Below are positions 1-5,239 of a stretch of 12,261 nucleotides of DNA, one piece after another; positions within the stretch are counted from its first letter, which is position 1, and each line of letters starts with the position of its first letter. The stretch is from Clostridia bacterium. Its GTDB lineage: Bacteria; Bacillota; Clostridia; DUPQ01. The stretch spans positions 1 to 12,261 of the forward strand of contig JAUVJE010000059.1 of the NCBI GenBank assembly GCA_030592355.1, read 5' to 3'. The notes below the pieces were generated by a model, which was not told the origin of the DNA, did no database searches, and saw only the letters and a program-made list of their open reading frames with translations. Both the position numbers and the translations under genes were made by a program.

Positions 1-71
1 AGTCTTGCTTTTGGAACTCTCAATCCGTTTTTACTTACGTATCGTAATCGCCGTTCCTATTCCGCAAAACA

Positions 72-92
72 GCAGAACCTAACAGGCTCTGC
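72..92 (-). other. Hairpin GCAGAGCCT/AGGTTCTGC
   Basis: Nine-bp stem with one G-U pair in minus-strand RNA and a 3-nt loop, followed by TGTTTTG. It lies 3 nt beyond the neighbouring hairpin. It may be a weak extra terminator or the end of a structured RNA. Confidence 0.45.
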
Positions 93-95
93 ATA

Positions 96-112
96 TGCGA
101 CTGCCTGTCGCA
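96..112. other. Hairpin TGCGAC/GTCGCA
   Basis: Perfect 6-bp inverted repeat with loop TGCCT, directly next to the T-run of terminator copy A. It has no T-run of its own. Confidence 0.5.
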
Positions 113-113
113 C

Positions 114-151
114 AAAAAACCGCCGGGTGAACTAAATTCAAAACCGGCGGT
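114..151 (-). terminator. Second copy of the intrinsic terminator
   Basis: Same stem and loop as the tuf terminator, followed by TTTTTTG on the minus strand. It could back up the first terminator or end an RNA that starts between the two. Confidence 0.8.
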
Positions 152-188
152 ATATCTTATATTGTTACACGATGGCGGGAAATTAACC
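114..188. repeat. 75-bp direct repeat, copy A (tuf-distal)
   Basis: Second copy of the module found at 319-393, with 74 of 75 bases identical. The sequences outside the two copies do not match each other, so this is a duplication of the module itself and not of a longer tract containing the tuf end. Confidence 0.95.
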
Positions 189-309
189 CCACTAAATAAG
201 GCAGAGGTAATTTCTCGCCAGACGAGGCTTTTGAGCATCCCGTTGAGTGCGTGCATTGCTATGCTTAAACGAAAAAGGGATGCGAAGAAAACAAAGTAAG
301 TGTGACAAT
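161..309. repeat. 149-bp segment with terminal inverted repeats and nested palindromes
   Basis: ATTGTTACAC (161-170) and GTGTGACAAT (300-309) are 10-bp inverted ends with one mismatch, a G-U pair in plus-strand RNA. Inside are CTCG/CGAG (214-217 and 223-226) and GCATCCC/GGGATGC (235-241 and 277-283) enclosing GCAT/ATGC (253-256 and 261-264). The compact symmetry suggests a MITE-like repeat or a structured RNA. I saw no obvious target-site duplication. Confidence 0.5.
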
Positions 310-310
310 G

Positions 311-356
311 AAAAAATAAAAAAACCGCCGGGTGAACTAAATTCAAAACCGGCGGT
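311..356 (-). terminator. Intrinsic terminator of the str operon (after tuf)
   Basis: On the minus strand ACCGCCGG pairs with CCGGCGGT (8 bp, GC-rich; 349-356 with 324-331), with a small inner TGAA/TTCA stem. It is followed by seven T, one A and six T. It lies about 42 nt after the tuf stop and works in the minus direction only, since the plus strand has no T-run on the other side. Confidence 0.9.
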
Positions 357-393
357 ATATCTTATATTGTCACACGATGGCGGGAAATTAACC
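319..393. repeat. 75-bp direct repeat, copy B (tuf-proximal)
   Basis: Identical to 114-188 except for one base (C371 versus T166), at an offset of 205 bp. It starts 4 bp after the tuf stop codon and includes the terminator hairpin, the ATTGTCACAC arm and a GATGGCGGGAAATTAACC tail as read on the plus strand. Confidence 0.95.
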
Positions 394-397
394 AGCC

Positions 398-1603
398 TTA
401 CTCGATGATACTGGAAACTGTTCCTGACCCAACGGTCCTTCCGCCTTCTCTTATTGCAAACCTGAGACCTTCTTCCATTGCGATGGGTGTAATAAGTTTA
501 ATTTCCATCGTGGTGTGGTCGCCGGGCATACACATTTCTGTACCTTCTTCAAGAGTAGCTACTCCGGTAACATCAGTTGTTCTGAAGTAGAACTGAGGTC
601 TGTATCCGGTGAAGAACGGCGTATGTCTTCCGCCTTCATCAGCTGTCAGTACATAAACCTGACCTTTGAAGTGCGTATGAGGTGTAACTGATTTGGGTTT
701 TGCAAGAACCTGTCCTCTTTCGATTTCAGTTCTCTGCACGCCTCTGAGCAAACATCCTACGTTATCGCCGGCAAATGCTTCATCAAGAATTTTTCTGAAC
801 ATTTCAACTCCGGTTACAACAGAACTTGAAGATTGCTCTTTAAGTCCGATTATTTCAACTGTATCGCCGGTTCTTACTGTTCCTCTTTCAATTCTTCCGG
901 TAGCAACCGTTCCGCGTCCTGTGATTGAGAAAACATCCTCAACAGGCATAAGGAAAGGTTTTTCCGTATCCCTTTCAGGAGTTGGAATATAAGTATCAAC
1001 AGCTTCCATCAATTCAAGAATTGATGCATATTCAGGTGCAGTCTGGTCAGTTGATTCAGATTCAAGAGCTGCAAGAGCTGATCCTTTTATAATTGGAATA
1101 TCATCTCCGGGGAAATTATACTCATCGAGCATTTCCCTGAGTTCCATTTCAACCAATTCAATAAGTTCTTCGTCATCAACCTGGTCGGTTTTATTCATAT
1201 AAACCACTATATAAGGAACGCCAACCTGACGTGCAAGAAGGATATGCTCCCTGGTCTGGGGCATGGGTCCGTCTGCAGCTGATACTACAAGTATAGCTCC
1301 ATCCATCTGAGCGGCTCCGGTTATCATGTTTTTAACATAGTCGGCATGTCCGGGACAATCAACGTGAGCATAATGCCTTTTATCAGTTTCATACTCAACA
1401 TGAGCTGTTGCAATCGTAATTCCTCTTGCCTTTTCTTCAGGTGCCGCATCAATAGAATCATATGCTTTGAATTCAATCTTGTCATTTGTGAGGCCCAAAG
1501 TTTTTGTTATTGCAGCCGTAAGTGTTGTCTTCCCATGGTCAACATGTCCAATGGTACCGATATTACAGTGCGGCTTTGTTCTTTCAAATCTTGCTTTTGC
1601 CAT
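398..1603 (-). CDS. tuf: Translation elongation factor Tu
   Basis: EF-Tu delivers aminoacyl-tRNA to the ribosomal A site as a GTP complex. The 401-residue protein has GHVDHGKT (19-26), the switch I segment PEEKARGITI (55-64), DCPGH (82-86) with the catalytic-site histidine H86, NKTD (137-140) and GSAL (174-177). The two beta-barrel domains follow, with PFLMPVEDVFSITGRGTVATG and the C-terminal GGRHTPFFTGYRPQFYFRTTDVTG and GLRFAIREGGRTVGSG. All functional motifs are intact. It is the only gene in the window with an ATG start. It is the last gene of the operon and has its own promoter in the 98-nt gap after fusA. An intrinsic terminator follows the TAA stop. An alanine stands where asparagine or serine usually precedes the threonine after GITI; this is a minor variation. 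Confidence 0.98.
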   Translation of the reverse strand: MAKARFERTKPHCNIGTIGHVDHGKTTLTAAITKTLGLTNDKIEFKAYDSIDAAPEEKARGITIATAHVEYETDKRHYAHVDCPGHADYVKNMITGAAQMDGAILVVSAADGPMPQTREHILLARQVGVPYIVVYMNKTDQVDDEELIELVEMELREMLDEYNFPGDDIPIIKGSALAALESESTDQTAPEYASILELMEAVDTYIPTPERDTEKPFLMPVEDVFSITGRGTVATGRIERGTVRTGDTVEIIGLKEQSSSSVVTGVEMFRKILDEAFAGDNVGCLLRGVQRTEIERGQVLAKPKSVTPHTHFKGQVYVLTADEGGRHTPFFTGYRPQFYFRTTDVTGVATLEEGTEMCMPGDHTTMEIKLITPIAMEEGLRFAIREGGRTVGSGTVSSIIE

Positions 1604-1611
1604 TTAATTTT

Positions 1612-1617
1612 CCTCCC
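1612..1617 (-). promoter_or_regulatory. Shine-Dalgarno of tuf
   Basis: GGGAGG on the minus strand, 8 nt before the ATG at 1601-1603. Confidence 0.8.
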
Positions 1618-1645
1618 TTAAAATACCTGCATCATTTACTTTAAC

Positions 1646-1671
1646 ACTATTGTTCGCAGTATAACAATAGT
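1646..1671. promoter_or_regulatory. Palindrome abutting the tuf -10 box (possible operator)
   Basis: ACTATTGTT and AACAATAGT form a perfect 9-bp inverted repeat separated by 8 bp. The repeat starts at the base after the -10 box and covers the predicted transcription start. Transcripts from that start would lack most of one arm, so the symmetry fits a DNA-binding site better than an RNA hairpin, although readthrough RNA from fusA could fold it. No T-run follows. Confidence 0.5.
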
Positions 1672-1700
1672 ATTTTACACATTATAGGTATCACCGTCAA
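1672..1700 (-). promoter_or_regulatory. Sigma-A-type promoter for tuf
   Basis: On the minus strand TTGACG (1695-1700) is followed by a 17-nt spacer and TAAAAT (1672-1677), one mismatch from consensus in each box. The expected start is about G1665, giving a leader of about 62 nt before the tuf ATG. A perfect TATAAT (1681-1686) also lies in the spacer but lacks a -35 box at the right distance. The site begins directly after the fusA stop, so tuf can be expressed apart from the rest of the operon. Confidence 0.7.
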
Positions 1701-1701
1701 G

Positions 1702-3771
1702 TTATCTTTTTGACATCTTCTCAGTGATACTTTGTGGAAGTTTGTCATAGTGGCTGAACTGCATTGTAAAGGTTCCGCGGCCCTGTGTTCTGGACCTTAA
1801 AACAGTCGCATACCCAAACATTTCAGACAAGGGTACCAAACCTCTGATAACCTGCATGCTATTTCTAGGTTCCATTCCTTCGATTTTTCCTCTTCTCGAA
1901 TTAATATCACCCATTACATCTCCCATGTAATCTTCAGGCACTACTACATCCACTCTCATTACCGGTTCCATGATTTGGGGGGCAGCCTTGCGGCAACCTT
2001 CCTTAAATGCCATGGAGCCTGCAATTTTAAAAGCCATTTCAGACGAGTCAACATCATGGTATGAACCGTCGATTAACTTTACCCTTACATCGATAACCGG
2101 ATATCCTGCGAGTACGCCGTTGTTCATGGCGTCCTGAATACCTGCGTCAACAGCCGGTATATATTCTCTCGGGATGACTCCGCCTACAATTTTATCTTCA
2201 AATTCGTACCCTGACGACGCCGGCATAGGTTCAAGCTCTATAAGACAATGACCATACTGACCCCGCCCACCTGACTGCCTTATAAATCTTCCTTCGGCAG
2301 TAACCGCTTTAGTAATCGTTTCTTTGTATGCAACCTGTGGTTTTCCGATACTTGCATCAACATTAAATTCTCTGAGCAATCTGTCTACAATAATTTCCAG
2401 ATGAAGTTCGCCCATGCCGGATATGATAGTCTGTCCGGTATCATGATCGGTCCTGGCTTTAAAAGTAGGATCCTCTTCTGAAAGTTTCTGCAACGCTATA
2501 CTCATCTTTTGCTGACCTACTTTGGTCTTTGGTTCAATCGCAATGTCTATTACCGGGTCCGGGAATTCCATAGATTCCAATATAATCGGTGCTTCCGGAG
2601 AACAAAGGGTGTCGCCTGTGGTAGTATTCTTCAGTCCGATAGCACATGCAATATCACCGGAATAGACAGTTTTGATATCTTCACGGCTGTTGGCATGCAT
2701 CTGCAGTATTCGGCCTACCCTTTCCTTTTTGCCTTTAGTTGAATTCAGGATATACGATCCTTGGTTCATGATTCCTGAATATACACGGAAGAAACACAGT
2801 TTACCCACAAAGGGATCTGTCATGATTTTAAATGCCAGTGCAGAAAATGGGCCGTCATCGACAGGGGGTCTTTCTATCACTTCATTCTCATCTTTCATGG
2901 AAACGCCTTGTATGGCTTTTACATCAAGAGGAGACGGCATGTAATCAATAATTGCATCTAAAAGCTTTTGGACGCCTTTATTCTTGTATGAAGAACCGCA
3001 TGCTACAGGAATCATGTCAACATTGATTGTAGCTTTTCTGATTCCCCTTTTAATTTCTTCCCTTGTAAGCTCTTCGCCTTCAAGGTATTTCATTAAAAGA
3101 TCTTCTTCTTCCTCAGCCACCGCTTCAATCAGCTTTTCCCTGTATTCTTCCGCCTGAGCAAGAAGATCATCAGGAATCGGTGATTCCTTAATGTCTATTC
3201 CAAGATCATCTTGATATATAAAAGCTTTCATTTCAACCAAATCTATAATGCCCTTAAAATCGTTTTCAGCGCCAATCGGGAGCTGTATGGGAACTGCATT
3301 AGCCCCAAGCCTATCCTTCATCATATCCAGACAACGGGAAAAATCCGCGCCCATGATATCCATCTTATTTACGTAAGCAAGCCGCGGCACATTGTAATGG
3401 TCCGCTTGTCTCCACACAGTTTCAGACTGAGGTTCAACACCGCCTTTTGCACAGAACAAGGTTACTGCTCCATCCAGAACCCTAAGTGATCTTTCAACCT
3501 CTACAGTAAAGTCAACGTGCCCGGGTGTGTCTATGATGTTTATCCTATGATTGTCCCATTCTGCAGTAGTAGCCGCGGAGGTAATCGTTATCCCGCGTTC
3601 CTGCTCCTGCTCCATCCAATCCATAGTAGCGGCGCCGTCATGTACTTCGCCCATTTTATGAACTTTTCCGGAATAGAACAATATTCTTTCCGTGGTTGTA
3701 GTCTTTCCGGCGTCAATATGCGCCATTATTCCTACATTCCTGGTTTTTCCCAAAGAAAATCCTCTGGCCAC
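1702..3771 (-). CDS. fusA: Translation elongation factor G
   Basis: EF-G uses GTP to translocate tRNA and mRNA on the ribosome and also acts in recycling. In the 689-residue product the GTPase motifs are AHIDAGKT (17-24), the ERGITI switch (about 58-63), DTPGH (81-85) and NKMD (135-138). The second beta-barrel domain, the domain III region (MSIALQKLSEEDPTF, GMGELHLEI), domain IV (QSGGRGQYGH through HDVDSSEMAFKIAG) and the C-terminal domain (GDINSRRGKIEGM, LSEMFGYATVLRSRTQGRG) follow in the usual order. I chose GTG at 3771: it has a perfect Shine-Dalgarno and gives (M)ARGFSLGKTRNVGIMAHIDAGKT, matching typical starts and length. The ATG at 3831 would add 20 residues with no family counterpart. 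The stop is TAA, immediately followed by the tuf promoter. Confidence 0.97.
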   Translation of the reverse strand: MARGFSLGKTRNVGIMAHIDAGKTTTTERILFYSGKVHKMGEVHDGAATMDWMEQEQERGITITSAATTAEWDNHRINIIDTPGHVDFTVEVERSLRVLDGAVTLFCAKGGVEPQSETVWRQADHYNVPRLAYVNKMDIMGADFSRCLDMMKDRLGANAVPIQLPIGAENDFKGIIDLVEMKAFIYQDDLGIDIKESPIPDDLLAQAEEYREKLIEAVAEEEEDLLMKYLEGEELTREEIKRGIRKATINVDMIPVACGSSYKNKGVQKLLDAIIDYMPSPLDVKAIQGVSMKDENEVIERPPVDDGPFSALAFKIMTDPFVGKLCFFRVYSGIMNQGSYILNSTKGKKERVGRILQMHANSREDIKTVYSGDIACAIGLKNTTTGDTLCSPEAPIILESMEFPDPVIDIAIEPKTKVGQQKMSIALQKLSEEDPTFKARTDHDTGQTIISGMGELHLEIIVDRLLREFNVDASIGKPQVAYKETITKAVTAEGRFIRQSGGRGQYGHCLIELEPMPASSGYEFEDKIVGGVIPREYIPAVDAGIQDAMNNGVLAGYPVIDVRVKLIDGSYHDVDSSEMAFKIAGSMAFKEGCRKAAPQIMEPVMRVDVVVPEDYMGDVMGDINSRRGKIEGMEPRNSMQVIRGLVPLSEMFGYATVLRSRTQGRGTFTMQFSHYDKLPQSITEKMSKR

Positions 3772-3777
3772 AGCAGT

Positions 3778-3785
3778 CCTCCTTT
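3778..3785 (-). promoter_or_regulatory. Shine-Dalgarno of fusA (decides GTG start)
   Basis: AAAGGAGG on the minus strand, 6 nt before the GTG at 3769-3771. The in-frame ATG 60 nt upstream (3829-3831) has no such site and lies inside a hairpin. Confidence 0.85.
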
Positions 3786-3823
3786 CTAAAACCTGTATGG
3801 TTCCATCGCTATGCTTCTTATGA

Positions 3824-3854
3824 CGCGGCATGCCGGATAATCCGGCATACCGCG
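3824..3854 (-). other. Strong hairpin between rpsG and fusA
   Basis: ATGCCGGA/TCCGGCAT (3830-3837 and 3841-3848) forms a perfect 8-bp stem with a 3-base loop. It continues across one C/A mismatch into CGCGG/CCGCG (3824-3828 and 3850-3854), so 13 paired bases in all. No T-run follows on the minus strand, so it is not a terminator. It begins 12 nt after the rpsG stop and ends about 40 nt before the fusA Shine-Dalgarno. A role in mRNA processing or in setting S7/EF-G stoichiometry is possible. Confidence 0.7.
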
Positions 3855-3866
3855 GTTAAAACTATT

Positions 3867-4337
3867 TTACCACCTGTAATGTGCGAAAGCCTTGTTGGCA
3901 TCCGCCATTTTATGAGTGTCTTCTTTCTTTTTGAAAGCTCCGCCCATTCCGTTTACAGCATCCATGATTTCACCTGCAAGGCGTTCTCTCATGGTCCTTT
4001 CACCGCGATTCTTAGCAAATGAAACCATCCAGCGCAGGCCGAGAGCCTGTCTTCTGACCGGTCTTACTTCTATAGGAATCTGGTAAGTGGATCCTCCGAC
4101 CCTTCTTGCTTTTACTTCAAGCACAGGCATGATATTATCAAGAGCCTGTCTGAACACTTCAAGCGGGTCTTTGGCTGTTTTATCACGGATTATATCAAAT
4201 GCTCCGTAACAAATTTTTTGAGCGGTACCCTTCTTCCCGTCCTGCATGATATTGTTGATAAGCTTTGTTACAACTTTATCATTGTACATTGGATCGGGGA
4301 GAACGTCCCTTTTTGGGATATATCCTTTTCTTGGCAC
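3867..4337 (-). CDS. rpsG: 30S ribosomal protein S7
   Basis: S7 is a primary 16S rRNA binder that nucleates assembly of the 30S head and lines the E site. The 156-residue length is the bacterial standard and the whole chain aligns with the family: N-terminal MPRKGYIPKRDVLPDP, central LEVKARRVGGSTYQIPIEVRP, the RRQALGLRW motif near residues 95-103, and the C-terminal HKMADANKAFAHYRW. The start is GTG with a GGAGG 8 nt upstream. It lies between rpsL and fusA as in str operons generally. The 112-nt leader has a stable hairpin, a plausible place for feedback control by S7. It ends in TAA, 95 nt before the fusA start. Confidence 0.98.
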   Translation of the reverse strand: MPRKGYIPKRDVLPDPMYNDKVVTKLINNIMQDGKKGTAQKICYGAFDIIRDKTAKDPLEVFRQALDNIMPVLEVKARRVGGSTYQIPIEVRPVRRQALGLRWMVSFAKNRGERTMRERLAGEIMDAVNGMGGAFKKKEDTHKMADANKAFAHYRW

Positions 4338-4345
4338 TTTTCTTC

Positions 4346-4350
4346 CCTCC
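4346..4350 (-). promoter_or_regulatory. Shine-Dalgarno of rpsG
   Basis: GGAGG (within AAGGAGGG) on the minus strand, 8 nt before the GTG at 4335-4337; no nearby in-frame ATG competes. Confidence 0.8.
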
Positions 4351-4377
4351 TTCTAAATCAAAAGATTCATCGGTACT

Positions 4378-4394
4378 CGCGGTTATTTACCGCG
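4378..4394 (-). other. Hairpin in the rpsL-rpsG intercistronic leader
   Basis: Perfect 6-bp stem CGCGGT/ACCGCG with a 5-nt loop, extendable by ACT/AGT (4375-4377 with 4397-4399) across a 2-base bulge, lying about 40 nt upstream of the rpsG GTG. In E. coli, S7 represses its own synthesis by binding the rpsL-rpsG intercistronic RNA. The position here is analogous, but a shared mechanism is inference. Confidence 0.5.
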
Positions 4395-4420
4395 TCAGTG
4401 CTAAGATACAATTTATGAAT

Positions 4421-4439
4421 AAAAAGTACTGCAGCACTT
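4421..4439 (-). terminator. Possible weak attenuator after rpsL
   Basis: On the minus strand a 6-bp stem with one G-U pair (AAGTGC/GTACTT, TGCA loop) is followed immediately by TTTTTATT. It is short and AT-rich, so at most a partial terminator between rpsL and rpsG. It might equally be chance in AT-rich spacer. Confidence 0.3.
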
Positions 4440-4449
4440 TATTTTAACT

Positions 4450-4860
4450 TTATTTACTTTTTTTTGCTCCGTATTTTGAGCGGGACTGTTTTCTGCCTTC
4501 TACGCCGGCAGTATCAAGCGTACCCCTTACAATGTGATATCTCACACCGGGAAGATCTTTGACTCTGCCTCCCCTGATAAGCACAACACTATGTTCCTGA
4601 AGGTTGTGGCCTACGCCGGGGATGTACGCAGTTACTTCAATGCCGTTTGTCAGCCTTACCCTGGCGACTTTTCTAAGAGCCGAATTAGGTTTTTTAGGTG
4701 TTGAAGTCTTAACTACTGTACAGACACCCCTTTTCTGCGGAGAACTAGTATCAATATTTCTTTTTTTTATAGTATTATAGCTCTTCTGTAGCGCCGGTGC
4801 CGTAGTTTTCTTCACTGAAGTTTTTCTTCCTTTTTTCACCAATTGGTTAAAGGTCGGCAA
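4450..4860 (-). CDS. rpsL: 30S ribosomal protein S12
   Basis: S12 sits at the decoding centre of the 30S subunit and affects accuracy and streptomycin response. The 136-residue product from the TTG start begins MPTFNQLVKKG, the standard Firmicutes N-terminus; the three extra codons of a GTG start at 4869 (MYE before LPTF) would be atypical. The conserved TPKKPNSALRK loop is at about 54-64 and GGRVKDLPGVRYH at about 97-109. The lysines equivalent to E. coli K42 and K87 (here about K56 and K101) are unchanged, so no classical streptomycin-resistance substitution is seen. The neighbouring aspartate (D102), a methylthiolation target in some bacteria, is kept. The protein is longer than E. coli S12 (124) by an insertion near residues 25-45, usual in Gram-positives. 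The tail is basic (GAKKSK). Confidence 0.97.
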   Translation of the reverse strand: MPTFNQLVKKGRKTSVKKTTAPALQKSYNTIKKRNIDTSSPQKRGVCTVVKTSTPKKPNSALRKVARVRLTNGIEVTAYIPGVGHNLQEHSVVLIRGGRVKDLPGVRYHIVRGTLDTAGVEGRKQSRSKYGAKKSK

Positions 4861-4868
4861 TTCATACA

Positions 4869-4876
4869 CCTCCTTT
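4869..4876 (-). promoter_or_regulatory. Shine-Dalgarno of rpsL (decides TTG start)
   Basis: AAAGGAGG on the minus strand, 8 nt before the TTG at 4858-4860. The in-frame GTG at 4867-4869 overlaps the Shine-Dalgarno itself and so cannot be the start. Confidence 0.8.
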
Positions 4877-4890
4877 CAAAATTTTTTATA

Positions 4891-4920
4891 CAATCCGTTC
4901 CCGTTTTGGGAACGGTATTG
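4891..4920 (-). other. Intercistronic hairpin between the L7Ae-like gene and rpsL
   Basis: Perfect 8-bp stem CCGTTCCC/GGGAACGG (4895-4902 and 4908-4915) with a 5-nt loop, extended by CAAT/ATTG across a one-base bulge. It starts 3 nt after the stop of the L7Ae-like gene and ends about 15 nt before the rpsL Shine-Dalgarno. It is followed on the minus strand by TATAAAAAA rather than a T-run, so it is not an intrinsic terminator. It is more likely an RNA-processing, stability or translational-control structure. Confidence 0.6.
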
Positions 4921-4922
4921 GA

Positions 4923-5165
4923 TTATTTAATCCTGCAGGCAACAGCGGCTCCTATTTCTATCCCGCACGCTCTGCCTAATTCTGCCATAGTTGCATATCG
5001 GATTACTGATATATCCCCTGCTGCACATTCCCTGATGAAATCCTTTTGAATAAATTCATCCGAATCCTCAGCCATATATGCTTCGGTCGCTTTTCTGTTT
5101 ATTAACGCTTTCATTGATTGCCTTACTCCGACAATCAATTTATTTTTATCCAGCTCGGTTTCCAA
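4923..5165 (-). CDS. ybxF: L7Ae-family ribosomal protein (YbxF-like, putative k-turn RNA binder)
   Basis: Small basic protein of the L7Ae/L30e/S12e/Gadd45 fold, related to B. subtilis YbxF (also called RplGB), whose family binds RNA kink-turns. The 80-residue length matches YbxF. Recognisable family positions are GVRQSMKALINRKATEAYMA (glycine and lysine at the RNA-binding face) and the C-terminal LGRACGIEIGAAVACR, close to the Firmicutes LGKACGIEVGAA. Its place between rpoC and rpsL is diagnostic for Firmicutes. I chose TTG at 5165 because GGAGG at 5173-5177 lies 7 nt upstream; the GTG at 5171 would sit only 1 nt from it and is the alternative start (82 residues). The cellular role is not well settled for the family; ribosome association or RNA binding is inferred from homology. 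Confidence 0.9.
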   Translation of the reverse strand: METELDKNKLIVGVRQSMKALINRKATEAYMAEDSDEFIQKDFIRECAAGDISVIRYATMAELGRACGIEIGAAVACRIK

Positions 5166-5172
5166 TGTCACT

Positions 5173-5177
5173 CCTCC
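5173..5177 (-). promoter_or_regulatory. Shine-Dalgarno of the L7Ae-like gene
   Basis: GGAGG on the minus strand. It is 7 nt from the TTG at 5163-5165 but only 1 nt from the GTG at 5169-5171, so it favours the TTG start. Confidence 0.65.
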
Positions 5178-5194
5178 AGCGATTATGTGTATAT

Positions 5195-5222
5195 CCCCGC
5201 CCTCTTTATCAGCGCTGCGGGG
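5195..5222 (-). other. Weak inverted repeat in the rpoC to L7Ae-like gene gap
   Basis: CCCCGC (5195-5200) and GCGGGG (5217-5222) can form a 6-bp GC stem in the 74-nt leader of the L7Ae-like gene. There is no U-tract, so it is not a terminator. It could be a leader structure, possibly a target of the RNA-binding product, but I could not fit a clear kink-turn to it. Confidence 0.4.
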
Positions 5223-5239
5223 TTCCCTTGCGCCGGCGG

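Larger units (their letters stand above)
1..397. other. Non-coding repeat-rich region downstream of tuf
   Basis: No recognisable gene. Reading along the minus strand it holds a tuf terminator module, a palindromic 149-bp segment, a second copy of the terminator module, and two back-to-back hairpins. Bases 1-71 show no clear feature; a short open frame on the minus strand enters from about base 57 and runs off the left edge, but it is too short to judge. Confidence 0.6.

Noticed and set aside
60..120. tRNA gene suggested by stacked hairpins
   Set aside because: No cloverleaf, no T-loop GGTTCRA with matching stems and no acceptor pairing could be fitted.
48..299. Stop-free stretch of 84 codons on the plus strand
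   Set aside because: No ATG or GTG start before the last quarter, no SD, and it is built largely from the repeat module and palindromes. Kept only as an observation about the repeat.
35..346. 103-codon open frame on the minus strand downstream of tuf
   Set aside because: It starts at a TTG inside the terminator hairpin, runs through both repeat copies and has no SD or family resemblance.
114..393. CRISPR array
   Set aside because: Only two copies, 75 bp long with a 130-bp spacing; the repeats are terminator modules.
4384..4415. Promoter in the rpsL-rpsG gap (TTGTAT with TAAATA)
   Set aside because: Spacer of 16 with two poor boxes, and the -10 lies in a hairpin loop; too weak to call.
5166..5239. 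Kink-turn in the leader of the L7Ae-like gene
   Set aside because: A CTGA and a GA are present near a GC stem, but they do not line up as a three-nucleotide bulge with tandem G-A pairs.
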